64,000 nt of DNA, taken from Kalmanozyma brasiliensis GHG001. Taxonomy: Eukaryota; Basidiomycota; Ustilaginomycetes; Ustilaginales. The translations under genes and the position numbers were made by a program. The DNA is taken from NCBI RefSeq assembly GCF_000497045.1, contig NW_015961956.1, forward strand, positions 414,707 to 478,706, in the 5' to 3' direction. Of the stretch, positions 49,360-58,011 are shown piece after piece (position 1 is the stretch's first letter; each line of letters begins with the position of its first letter). The notes under the pieces are model-generated. The model was given only the letters and a program-made list of their open reading frames with translations, was not told where the DNA came from and made no database searches.

Positions 49360-52005
49360 ATGCATCTTCCAAGGCACACGATCGAGTCGCATGCTGCAGT
49401 CCCGCTCTTTCAGCATGTCAGCTTCTGCTCGCCGGATCCCGCTGCCGCTATCGCCCATACAAGCGCCGACACAAATCGGCTTTCTCAACCCGCCGTCTTC
49501 AGCTGTGCCGGCCTGAATGGCTTCATGGTCTCTCAGACAGATCCGCTGAAGTTAGTCGCTAACCGAACTTGGTCTCCATCGCAAGGCGGCCTCTCGCACG
49601 CCGTTCCCGTCCAGCATACCTCCCTCCTCTTTCTAGTCGGTGGAGGCCGGGTGCCTCGTTTCGCGCCAAACAAGGTCATTCTGTGGGACGAAGCGGCGGA
49701 GTATACAGCGAAGGCAGCCGCGGAATCATCAAGGGGCGCTGACTCGGACGATGATGAATTCGACAGTGCTCCCTCGAGGCGTGCCTCGACCATCTTTTCG
49801 GCAGGATCGCAATTCGATGCGTATGGTAGAGCCAGTCCAGAAGGGTTCGAGAATATCGACAATGCGCTGCACGGTTCAAGCCGGTCTTCGACCCCCGAGG
49901 ATGGTGTCCGCTTCTCCACGTCCTCTCTCGTCACTGGAGAGAACCAGCAAGCCATCCCGAGAAGTGCAGCTTCTCTTTCAGTGAGAGGGATCGATACGAT
50001 GGACCATAGTGTTGGTGCGAGCTCCTTGGGGATCGGTCGCTTGCAAGCTTCCCATCTCTCGGAGGGTTACGACTCGAGCGATCACCATCCGTTTGATCCT
50101 GCAGCGGCGGATCTAGACTCTTCATTTCTCGCCCATTCGATCATGTCGAGCTCAGCCAATCTCGACGATCCGTTCGCGGAAGAGCAGGAAGCGCGCCCGC
50201 ATGGAGAAAGCTTATCCTCAAGAAAGCGTTCCACTTCATCGCTCGCGCCGAAACAGAGTCAGAGCGACCAAATGAAGAGCTCGACGTCTTACCGCTTGGA
50301 CAACCCAACATCCAGTCCAACCGGCCTGTTCTCGGGTCAGTCAACGCGTCAAACCAACGCCGGATTAGTTGATTCGGTTTCAAGCCTTGCAACCACCGCC
50401 ACAAACGCGACGGCAAAGGCAAAGCCAAAGATCTTGCATGGCCGGGAAGTCATTGAGCTCGAGTTCAGCGAAGGGGTCCGCGGTATCTACGCCACCTCGG
50501 TTCATGCGATAAATCCCGCGCAGGACGAGAGCGCTCGCAAAGGTAAGGGTCGCGCGTCCTCCGAGAAGACCAAGTCTCCGCGATTCTGCGTTGTCCTCGT
50601 CGTAGTGCTGGCCTCAAAAGCTATCGTCTTTGAGCTTTCGCCACCGCCCATGGCAAAAAACTTGGGTGGCAACGTACCGAAGTCTGCTTGGACGGTCCGC
50701 AAGAGAACATCTGTACAGACCTTCCAGAATCGGAAGGGGTTAGGCTCTGTCGCGCCGTATTACGACGGGTCTGCTGCCGGCTCAGCACAGCAAGCTGCTG
50801 CAATTGTGGCGGTCCCAGGGCGACAAAAGGGGCATGTTCAGCTCCTTACCATCAAGCTGCAGAGCCTGACAATGGTCAACGCTGCGCCAGTGCTCTCGAA
50901 TTCTGCCTCATCCGTCGGCGCCGCGTCCATCATTGTTGCCCACGAGTCCTCGATAGCAGCAATCACGCTCAGTCCGGACGGTCGCTGGCTCGCTACTGCC
51001 TCTTCGAAAGGCACTCTGGTCCGAATTTGGGCCAATAACGTCTCGGGCTCGCAGAGAGATCTTGCCGCTGCGCAAGGCAGAAAGCCGGACACGCCGGGAA
51101 GGACAGGCTTCGGCGCAAGACTGATCCGGGAGCTTCGCCGCGGAACGGACACCGCGTCCATCTTGAGCATCGCATTTACACCAGACGCTTCCATGGTTGC
51201 AGCTGCTAGTGACAAGGGCACTATCCATATCTTTCTCCTCGCCGATCCGTCGCCTGCAGCGGAGGTCAGCTCTGACGACTGGGGCAACGCGTCGACTTCC
51301 ACATCGTCTCGGAAAGCCAATCTTGGGCGAGCTGCAGCGCAGTATTTGCCGTCAGGTCTCGGCAGTCTGGCGAGTCAGATCCCGTCATCTGTCTACCCTC
51401 AATACCTCAAGTCCGAATGGAGCAGCGCGCAATTTCGCATTCCGCTCAGAAGCTTTGGCGCCTCTTCCCGTCACTACACTGCACCCTCAGCAGCAGACAA
51501 CAGCGGCTTTGACAGCGCTGGGTCCGCACCTGCCGCGCCAACCGGCACTGAGAAGTCGACCGAGGGTGCATGGGCCCAGATGCGGAGTCGGATCAGCGAT
51601 ATTCGCAAAGGTGAAGCAAGCGTCGACGAAAGCGTCTTTCTTTGCTGGGTTGCGGAAGGCAGCGATCCTTCGGTCCTTGAGCCATCGCTACTCGATAAAG
51701 GCTCGAAAGCGGCCAAAGACCGTTCGCGCTCAACGCAAAAGCCCGGATATACCTCGGACACTTCCATCGATCGCAACAACAGCCCTGCACGACATCACTT
51801 GATCGCGTTGACTACCTCGGGCGGCTGGTACAAGCTCGCTGTCACTTTGCCCCAAGCCGAGGCTGAGGACACGGTGTCAGGCTCGACGGTGCTAGATATG
51901 TACCGTCGAGATGCTTCGTCACGATCGAAGCACGCGAATGCACTGGAATGTCGACTGGTTGAGTTTCGTCCTATGGCTGCTCTTCTCGACAGCTGGCGAG
52001 CATGA
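49360..52005 (+). CDS. PROPPIN (Atg18/Hsv2/WIPI family) WD-repeat protein with large insertions
   Basis: The single-exon gene encodes 881 residues; PROPPINs usually have 350-500. The N-terminal blade reads FSCAGLNGFMVSQTDPLKLV, the family's GLNGFxVxxTDP pattern; blade 2 has LFLVGGG and NKVILWDE. The central mark is the phosphoinositide-binding L-R-R-G motif at 592-595 (RELRRGTDTASI), preceded by ITLSPDGRWLATASSKGTLV and followed by FTPDASMVAAASDKGTIHIF. Long disordered Ser/Asp-rich insertions lie between blades 2 and 3 (about 115-340) and near the C-terminus (about 720-810). The family binds PI3P and PI(3,5)P2 on endosomes and autophagic membranes. Whether this is the Atg18 or the Hsv2 orthologue is not decided here. 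Confidence 0.88.
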   Translation: MHLPRHTIESHAAVPLFQHVSFCSPDPAAAIAHTSADTNRLSQPAVFSCAGLNGFMVSQTDPLKLVANRTWSPSQGGLSHAVPVQHTSLLFLVGGGRVPRFAPNKVILWDEAAEYTAKAAAESSRGADSDDDEFDSAPSRRASTIFSAGSQFDAYGRASPEGFENIDNALHGSSRSSTPEDGVRFSTSSLVTGENQQAIPRSAASLSVRGIDTMDHSVGASSLGIGRLQASHLSEGYDSSDHHPFDPAAADLDSSFLAHSIMSSSANLDDPFAEEQEARPHGESLSSRKRSTSSLAPKQSQSDQMKSSTSYRLDNPTSSPTGLFSGQSTRQTNAGLVDSVSSLATTATNATAKAKPKILHGREVIELEFSEGVRGIYATSVHAINPAQDESARKGKGRASSEKTKSPRFCVVLVVVLASKAIVFELSPPPMAKNLGGNVPKSAWTVRKRTSVQTFQNRKGLGSVAPYYDGSAAGSAQQAAAIVAVPGRQKGHVQLLTIKLQSLTMVNAAPVLSNSASSVGAASIIVAHESSIAAITLSPDGRWLATASSKGTLVRIWANNVSGSQRDLAAAQGRKPDTPGRTGFGARLIRELRRGTDTASILSIAFTPDASMVAAASDKGTIHIFLLADPSPAAEVSSDDWGNASTSTSSRKANLGRAAAQYLPSGLGSLASQIPSSVYPQYLKSEWSSAQFRIPLRSFGASSRHYTAPSAADNSGFDSAGSAPAAPTGTEKSTEGAWAQMRSRISDIRKGEASVDESVFLCWVAEGSDPSVLEPSLLDKGSKAAKDRSRSTQKPGYTSDTSIDRNNSPARHHLIALTTSGGWYKLAVTLPQAEAEDTVSGSTVLDMYRRDASSRSKHANALECRLVEFRPMAALLDSWRA

Positions 52006-52141
52006 GGCCAGCGTTTGCCACGCTTCCACACCTTATCGATCAACGGATCACGTCTCGCACGCCCTTGACACAGCTACTATCCACTCACGTACGCAAATTC
52101 GCTAGCATCGAAATCAGGACTATTGATATTCTCTTAGCAGA

Positions 52142-53794
52142 TCAGTTGACACCGCCGAACACCATCAGCTTCTGAACCATGTACTCGTCGATACCGGTGC
52201 GACCGCCCTCGCGACCGAATCCAGACTCGTGAACACCACCGAAGGGCACCGAGTTCTGCGAAATGAGACCGGTGTTGATACCCACCATGCCGACCTGGAG
52301 CTCCTCGGCGACACGCCAGCAACGAGCGGTGTCCTTGGAGAAGAAGTAGCCGGCAAGACCCACATCGACGTTGTTGGCCTTTCGCACGACCTCCTCCTCG
52401 CTGGTGAAAGTGTAAACGGCAGCGAGAGGGCCGAAGGTCTCCTCGCGGTCGGTGGGCACGTCGTCAGGCAGATCGGTGATGACGGTAGGCTCGAAGAAGA
52501 GACCCTCGCCGCGCTTACCGCCGATGACGATCTTGGCGCCCTTCTTGACCGAGTCGTTGACGTGCTCCTCGACCTTGCTCAGACCGGCCTCGCTGACGAG
52601 CGGACCGTGGGTGGTGCCCTCGTCCATGCCATAGCCCACCTTGAAAGCGTCAACCTTGGCAGCAAACTTTTTCAGGAAAGCCTCCTTGACATCGGCGTGG
52701 ACGTAGATTCGGTTGGCGCAGATGCATGTCTGACCGGAGCCACGGAATTTGCAGGCGATGGCTCCCTCGACGGCCTTGTCGAGGTCCGCATCCTCAAAGA
52801 CGATAAATGGAGCGTTGCCGCCGAGCTCCATGGAGAGCTTCTTGAGTGTCGAGGCGGACTGGCTCATGAGGATCTTGCCGACACGAGTGGAGCCGGTGAA
52901 CGAGATCTTGCGGACGGAGGGGTTCTCGCAGAGTTCCTTGCCGACGGCGATCTCGTTGTCGCCCTTGGCACAGGTGACGACGTTGATGGTGCCCTTAGGG
53001 AAGCCGACCTTCTCGGCAAGGTGGGCAAATGCGAGGGCGGAAAAGGGAGTCTCAGCGGGAGCCTTGATGACGACGGTGCATCCAGCAGCGAGGGCTGGAG
53101 CGGCCTTACGTGTGATCATGGCAGCGGGGAAGTTCCAAGGAGTGATGAGACCAGCGACACCGACGGGCTGCATCTGGACGACGTTGCGGACGCCGGGAAG
53201 GGGCGAAGGTACGACATGACCGTAGGTGCGGGTCGCCTCCTCAGCGAACCACTCGAGGAAGCCGTTGGAGTAGCCGATCTCGCCCTTGGCCTCTGCAAAT
53301 GCCTTTCCGTTCTCGGCGACGATGATCTTGGCGAGGTCGTCGGCGTTGTCCAGGTGAGCGTAGTAGAGCTTCATGAGGAGGTCGTGACGGTGCTTTGCGG
53401 TGGTCTTGGACCAGGACTTGAAAGCTGCGTCGGCGGCGTCGATGGCAGCCTTGGTCTCTTTGGCGCCCATGTCGGGCACCTGGCCGATCTCGGCGCCAGT
53501 AGCCTTGTTGAAGACCTTCAAGGTGGACTTGTTGTCGGCATCAACCCATGCACCGTTGATGTGGGCCTTGGTCTGCCAGAGCGACTGATTGCTGAGCTTG
53601 AGGTCCTCCTTGCCGCCCTTGACGATTCCTTGAGGCATGTGCGGCATTTTGAAGGATGTTGAGGTGTGAATGGAGCGGGAGATGAGGGGTTTGCGCTGCG
53701 AGGTCTGCGCGAGGGTCAGGAGAGATAGTCTCGAAGATGGAAGAGCAGAGCGAAGGGCAGGACGAAGAGATGAGCGAGCTGCAGAGCGGAGCAT
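52142..53794 (-). CDS. UGA2: Mitochondrial succinate-semialdehyde dehydrogenase
   Basis: The single exon encodes 550 residues, including an Arg/Ser-rich mitochondrial presequence (about 1-48, ending ISRSIHTSTSFK). The ALDH core is canonical: DLAKIIVAENGKAFAEAKGE, TPWNFPAAMITRK, FTGSTRVGKIL, LELGGNAPFIVFEDAD with the general base, and the nucleophile in SGQTCICANRIYVH, then EETFGPL and FGGVHESGFGREGG. The Cys-x-Cys around the nucleophile is the redox-switch pair known from human SSADH. The enzyme oxidises succinate semialdehyde to succinate in the GABA shunt. Codon use is strongly C-ending, suggesting high expression. Confidence 0.93.
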   Translation of the reverse strand: MLRSAARSSLRPALRSALPSSRLSLLTLAQTSQRKPLISRSIHTSTSFKMPHMPQGIVKGGKEDLKLSNQSLWQTKAHINGAWVDADNKSTLKVFNKATGAEIGQVPDMGAKETKAAIDAADAAFKSWSKTTAKHRHDLLMKLYYAHLDNADDLAKIIVAENGKAFAEAKGEIGYSNGFLEWFAEEATRTYGHVVPSPLPGVRNVVQMQPVGVAGLITPWNFPAAMITRKAAPALAAGCTVVIKAPAETPFSALAFAHLAEKVGFPKGTINVVTCAKGDNEIAVGKELCENPSVRKISFTGSTRVGKILMSQSASTLKKLSMELGGNAPFIVFEDADLDKAVEGAIACKFRGSGQTCICANRIYVHADVKEAFLKKFAAKVDAFKVGYGMDEGTTHGPLVSEAGLSKVEEHVNDSVKKGAKIVIGGKRGEGLFFEPTVITDLPDDVPTDREETFGPLAAVYTFTSEEEVVRKANNVDVGLAGYFFSKDTARCWRVAEELQVGMVGINTGLISQNSVPFGGVHESGFGREGGRTGIDEYMVQKLMVFGGVN

Positions 53795-54716
53795 GCTATG
53801 GAACGGCTGGCAGCGGAGATGATGGCGGTCGACGGCAGGTGGGAAGGCGATGCGAGTGCAAAGTCAGCAAGAGGATCCTCAAAGACGATGGATAGCCGTG
53901 ACTGATCAGAAGAGATTGCTGCCCGTGCACTCGTTTTTTTTGGCGCTGGATGCACATGACCCTGCCAACCGAGTCTCTGCCGGCACAAACCACCGCAGAA
54001 AAGCCGAGGTGATGACCTCGGCAGGTGGAGGAGATGACGGCCAAAAAGACATCGCGTATCCCCGCTCGAGTCGGCCACCAGAGCGGGCTCTTAGCAAGGT
54101 ACTTTTCCAGCCGGCTGGCTTCGTCGACGGATACCACCACTTCTATGACCATGGCGCCGGCAATATTTAGGTGTAGGGGAAACAGGCGCATCAGAAGCAC
54201 TCACCACAGGTGGAATGGACGAAAACGCTTCCTACTCGTACTTTTGGAGATGAGGGTGAGGACAAAAGGATCAAACGTCGGAGAGAGCGCAAAGAGTGTT
54301 ATATACACCCTCATCATCTCATCACTCAGGAGCATGACCGAGGGGGTGAGTCTGCAGGTCGTATTCGGATCATCTGCTCTTCGAGGAAAGTGAGAGATGG
54401 TCATGCAGGTGGATGCACGATTGAGCCTGATTGGCATCGCGTGCTGCGGGCGCTTGGGGCTCTACGGGCGGCAGCTTCTCTAGCCCGACTCGAGCTGAGT
54501 TGCGAGTCCATGCATCTAAGCGCGCCAGCCGCGGTCATGTCGCAAGAATTCAAGCATGTCAGATCCTCACTCTACTTCTGTGAGTGGAAAATCAACGCGA
54601 AGAAGCTTGGTGGGTCAAGCAAGGGTCTGCTCAGCCTTGTTCGTGGTCAATGCTCTCCACGTCTTCCACGTCCACCACCGCCTGCATTGAACATCCCTGA
54701 CGGCTAGACATTCAGC
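53795..54716. other. Divergent promoter between SSADH and the next small gene
   Basis: Two overlapping opposite frames (53796-54200 minus, 53850-54170 plus) occur, but neither looks like a real protein. A short T-run lies at about 53935. Confidence 0.5.
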
Positions 54717-55386
54717 ATGGTAAGTAAACGAGGCCGTTGGTGATGTCAATACTGAGGCTATTCTAACACATGCGATGTTTTTCCTTTGTCACGATGCAGC
54801 CGGTCTCACTATCCGAGCACAAGGACGCGTTAGTGCTGCGTCTCAAGTATCACAAGACGACGCTCTTTATCGCCTGTCAGCCTTCCACCACCCTTGCATC
54901 GCTCAAGGCCGACTTCGTCGAGGCTGTTCGTGCAACCAACCAGCCAGAGCTTTCCACACTGCCACAATACACACAGGCCGATGGCAAGGAGTATCCAGCG
55001 TGGAGCGACTTGGATGCAGAGGACGACCTCGGTCTCTTCATCGCAAGCAGCACTGGCGCAGATGAGAGCATGACGATATTCATGCCGCTCGATCAGGACT
55101 CGGCGTCCTCGGACCTGACGGTGCGCAAGGCAGGGCTCAAGGACTCGGACCCCATCTGCGTTGGGTTCCGCGCCCAGGGAGCATGTAGGTACCATAAAAT
55201 GCTTGTCGGCTGGCTGTCTCGAGCTGTCACTGACTCTCATATCATCTCGCCCTCGCTGCTACCGCCTTTGTATGTGATGCTCCTTCAGCTTCGATCTCTC
55301 AGCCTATTGTCCAATTCACCGACGTCGAGGAGGACGAAGAGGAGGCTATCGATCCCGACTCGATCCCTCCTCCACTCTCCGACTAG
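54717..55386 (+). CDS. Small conserved-looking protein, three exons, possible ubiquitin-like fold
   Basis: I joined exon 1 (54717-54719, the ATG alone), exon 2 (54800-55184) and exon 3 (55289-55386) over GT-AG introns of 80 and 104 nt. The product has 161 residues. The N-terminus (VSLSEHKDALVLRLKYHKTT, then LFIACQPSTTLASLKADFVE) has the strand-turn-strand-helix pattern of ubiquitin-like domains. A variable acidic middle follows (WSDLDAEDDLGLF), then KAGLKDSDPICVGFRA. Exon 3 supplies the acidic tail (QFTDVEEDEEEAIDPDSI, ending PPPLSD). The exon-3 join restores a continuous conserved-looking end. I do not know the function. A start codon alone in exon 1 is unusual but allowed. Confidence 0.75.
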
Positions 55387-55736
55387 GCTCATGTATACCA
55401 CTCGCACCCAATGACGGCGACTCTCGCTTGTACACTATCATGTCGACAAAAGCACTGTGATACGTAGTCGCCTTTGGAACGTTGAGCGATGGCAAGCGAT
55501 GCAGCTTTAGCTTCCGTCACGGTTTCCGCGGCGCAATGAGGTCAAGAAGAAATGTGGAGGAAAGCGGCACTGAAAAATCCTCGCCTGCGACCGGCGAATG
55601 ACTTTCTTCGTGCTGATGTGTCAGGGTCTGTGCTTCCTCGAAGAAGAACGTGCCGTAGGCTGACATCTTGCTCTTTTCCCTTCCACCTTCGACCGCCATC
55701 CCCACTTTGACGCCAACAGCATCGCATCATAGCGTC
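55387..55736. other. Intergenic upstream of TAM41
   Basis: This is the 3' flank of the small gene and the TAM41 promoter. Nothing else was recognised. Confidence 0.5.
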
Positions 55737-57194
55737 ATGCTGGCGGTGACATCGAAAGGGTGCTGCGAAAGGGCCGCCCTCCTTCTCACATCGCCGTCAC
55801 CTCTTCCAAGTAGCAGCCAGCTTGTGTGCAGACCTTCACCCCTGGTGCTTGCCTTCTCGCGCGACTTGCTCGGCCGTGAACATCAAAGGAGGCACTTCAG
55901 ATCAGATCGCCGACAGGCCGCTGTCGCAACCTCGACAGACCGGTCATGGACATCGTCACGGTCGTCGACCTCTGACGCGGCCAGCCGCCTCGTCCCTTCC
56001 AGCCCAGTCTCACAAACCCAATTCCCACCACCCTCGTTCCCACCCTCGTTCGGGTCGAACCAACTAGTGCCCGTCTCAGGCGAGGTGAATCGTCGCCTAC
56101 ACGATATACTGTCCTGCTTCGATGCACCCGTACGCTTCGCTTTCGCCTACGGCTCGGGCGTGTTTTCGCAGACAGAGGCCGGACCAGAACACTCGAAACG
56201 ACCAGCCACCAAGGACGGCAAGAAGATGATCGACTTTATCATGGCGGTCACACATCCTCATCACTGGCATTCACTTAACATGGCGCAACATCCCAAGCAC
56301 TACTCGATGCTCAGTCGGCTGCTGGGCAGCATCGGAATCGGACTGGTGCAGAAGAGAGGCGCCAAGATTTGGTACAACCCCTACATCAAGTTGGAAGACG
56401 AGCTGGTCAAGTACGGCATCATCAGCGTCGATGACCTGTGCAACGATCTGCTCGACTGGGAGACCATGTACGTGAGCGGTCGCATGCACAAGCCTGTCGC
56501 GCTGGTCACGTCAGATGCCAGGGTGAGGCTGGCGCAGCAGGTCAACCTCGCCTCTGCGCTGCGAACCGCACTGCTGTTGCTACCAAAGGACTTCTCAGAG
56601 GTGGAGTTGTACACACGGATCGCCTCTCTGAGCTACACGGGCGACTTCCGCATGTCGGTGCCCGGAGGCGAGAACGCAAACAAGGTGCGCAACATTGTGC
56701 TAAACCAGCGCGAAGAGTTCCGACGGCTCTATGCTGGGCTCATGCGTAATTTGGGTACGCTCTCGGTCGAAGAAGTGAGGGGCAATCGTTTCCGCATTCA
56801 GCAAGATGACTCGGTCTCGACCAAGGCGTCGTACGCTGCTCGGTTGCCGAGGAATTTGCGCCAAAAGGTACAAGATCACTACACAAGGCAGCCACACTTG
56901 GACCCGGCCTTCTTGAAACTGTCCATGTCCAAGACGCTCGACACGGTACCCCGCAAGCCGTCGAGCATCGAACGCGAAGAGACGCTCAAAGCCTTCTGGA
57001 TAGCAGCGGTGCAGAGAGACGACTTTGGCGAGGTGCTGTTGCAAAAGATTGCCGAAACAGTCAAAGGCCCTGCATGGTCGCAGTCGATCAAGGGCATCTA
57101 CACGGCTGGCTTCACGAGGACGCTCCGATATGTTGGTGCCAAGATTGGCAAGTACTTTGAAGGCCGAAAGCAGAACGAAGACAAGTCGTCATAG
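55737..57194 (+). CDS. TAM41: Mitochondrial CDP-diacylglycerol synthase TAM41 (Mmp37)
   Basis: The ATG at 55737 gives 485 residues. A mitochondrial presequence (MLAVTSKGCCERAALLLTSP) and a Ser-rich linker come first. The nucleotidyltransferase core begins at about 137 with FAYGSGVFSQ, continues with MIDFIMAVTHPHHWHSLNMA (about 164-183) and HYSMLSRLLGSIG, then KYGIISVDDLCNDLLDWETM and YVSGRMHKPVALV. The GSG and DFI.AV.HP motifs are those of the Tam41 catalytic site. The C-terminal half (LYTRIASLSYTGDFRM, then GIYTAGFTRTLRYVGAKI) matches the family. The enzyme makes CDP-DAG from phosphatidic acid and CTP at the inner membrane for cardiolipin synthesis. Confidence 0.95.
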   Translation: MLAVTSKGCCERAALLLTSPSPLPSSSQLVCRPSPLVLAFSRDLLGREHQRRHFRSDRRQAAVATSTDRSWTSSRSSTSDAASRLVPSSPVSQTQFPPPSFPPSFGSNQLVPVSGEVNRRLHDILSCFDAPVRFAFAYGSGVFSQTEAGPEHSKRPATKDGKKMIDFIMAVTHPHHWHSLNMAQHPKHYSMLSRLLGSIGIGLVQKRGAKIWYNPYIKLEDELVKYGIISVDDLCNDLLDWETMYVSGRMHKPVALVTSDARVRLAQQVNLASALRTALLLLPKDFSEVELYTRIASLSYTGDFRMSVPGGENANKVRNIVLNQREEFRRLYAGLMRNLGTLSVEEVRGNRFRIQQDDSVSTKASYAARLPRNLRQKVQDHYTRQPHLDPAFLKLSMSKTLDTVPRKPSSIEREETLKAFWIAAVQRDDFGEVLLQKIAETVKGPAWSQSIKGIYTAGFTRTLRYVGAKIGKYFEGRKQNEDKSS

Positions 57195-58011
57195 CGTCGC
57201 AATGAAAGCTATGCAAAAGCCAAAGTGACCGAAGGATCGAGCTTGCACTTTAGCTGCCGCAGGAATGCACTCTGAGGGCATCAAAGACCTTGATAACACG
57301 AGCATGAGCCGCTTGTCTGCAAAGCGTAGTTGATACTGGCTAAGAGAGCAAGCAGCTGAAGAAGGTGCTTCGAATCGTGGGTCTTGCATGAAAGACAACC
57401 TGCCAAAGTCGGCTTCCACGAAGGAAGAAAAGAGAGCGGAGAGCAGACGCTTCTTTGGCCCTGCAACGCTGGCAAAGCCGTCTGCTGCGATGCTCACTTC
57501 CCAGAAAGTCTTGTTTTGATTTTAAGAATCAAATAATTAAAATTTGAGATTTCCAGCAGTCTGGCTCAGCTGCCTTTGAAAGGGTTCAGCTGCTCGCTTC
57601 ACACAGAGCCAAAAATTCAACAGGCACAACACAGCTTTGCCGAGATCAACACCGCGCCTTTTGCGTGTCGAACACAGCTGGCTCAGCTTCCACCATCACC
57701 GACGTCGACACTAACGACATTCACACACCTCAACTTGATCATCCACAGGGGGAACACGACAAAGATACGGAATCGCTCCGACTGACCGTCCCTGCAGCCA
57801 TCACGGAGGCCGGCTTCACCACCATTCGTCGGGCCGATCTACTACACCGCGACACCACTCAGCCCTCCTAATGCGGCAGGTTTCTCGCCAGCAATAGCCT
57901 CATCATCGGAACGGACATCCTCATCATCGCCTCAACAGTCTGACGCTCGGCTTAGAGTGTGAGTCTGCTGGCATAGCGTCGTGACCCACGGCCTTCTGCC
58001 CATCATTTCAG
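57195..58011. other. Region upstream of the coiled-coil gene, probably with its missing first exon(s)
   Basis: AT-rich sequence lies at about 57510-57550. Bases 57799-57956 read without stop in one frame as Ser/Pro-rich, protein-like sequence (ASSSERTSSSSPQQSDARLR at the end) and are followed by a splice-donor-like GTGTGAGT. They are probably an upstream exon of the next gene, but the best splice sites do not keep the frame, so the structure is open. Confidence 0.4.

Noticed and set aside
52229..53662. A 477-codon open frame antisense to the SSADH gene
   Set aside because: It mirrors a strongly C-ending, GC-biased gene; such genes open long frames on the other strand. Its sequence has no domain, whereas the minus strand has a full ALDH.
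53796..54200. A 134-codon minus-strand frame upstream of SSADH
   Set aside because: It begins and continues without recognisable domain, overlaps an equally long opposite frame, and sits in a divergent promoter.
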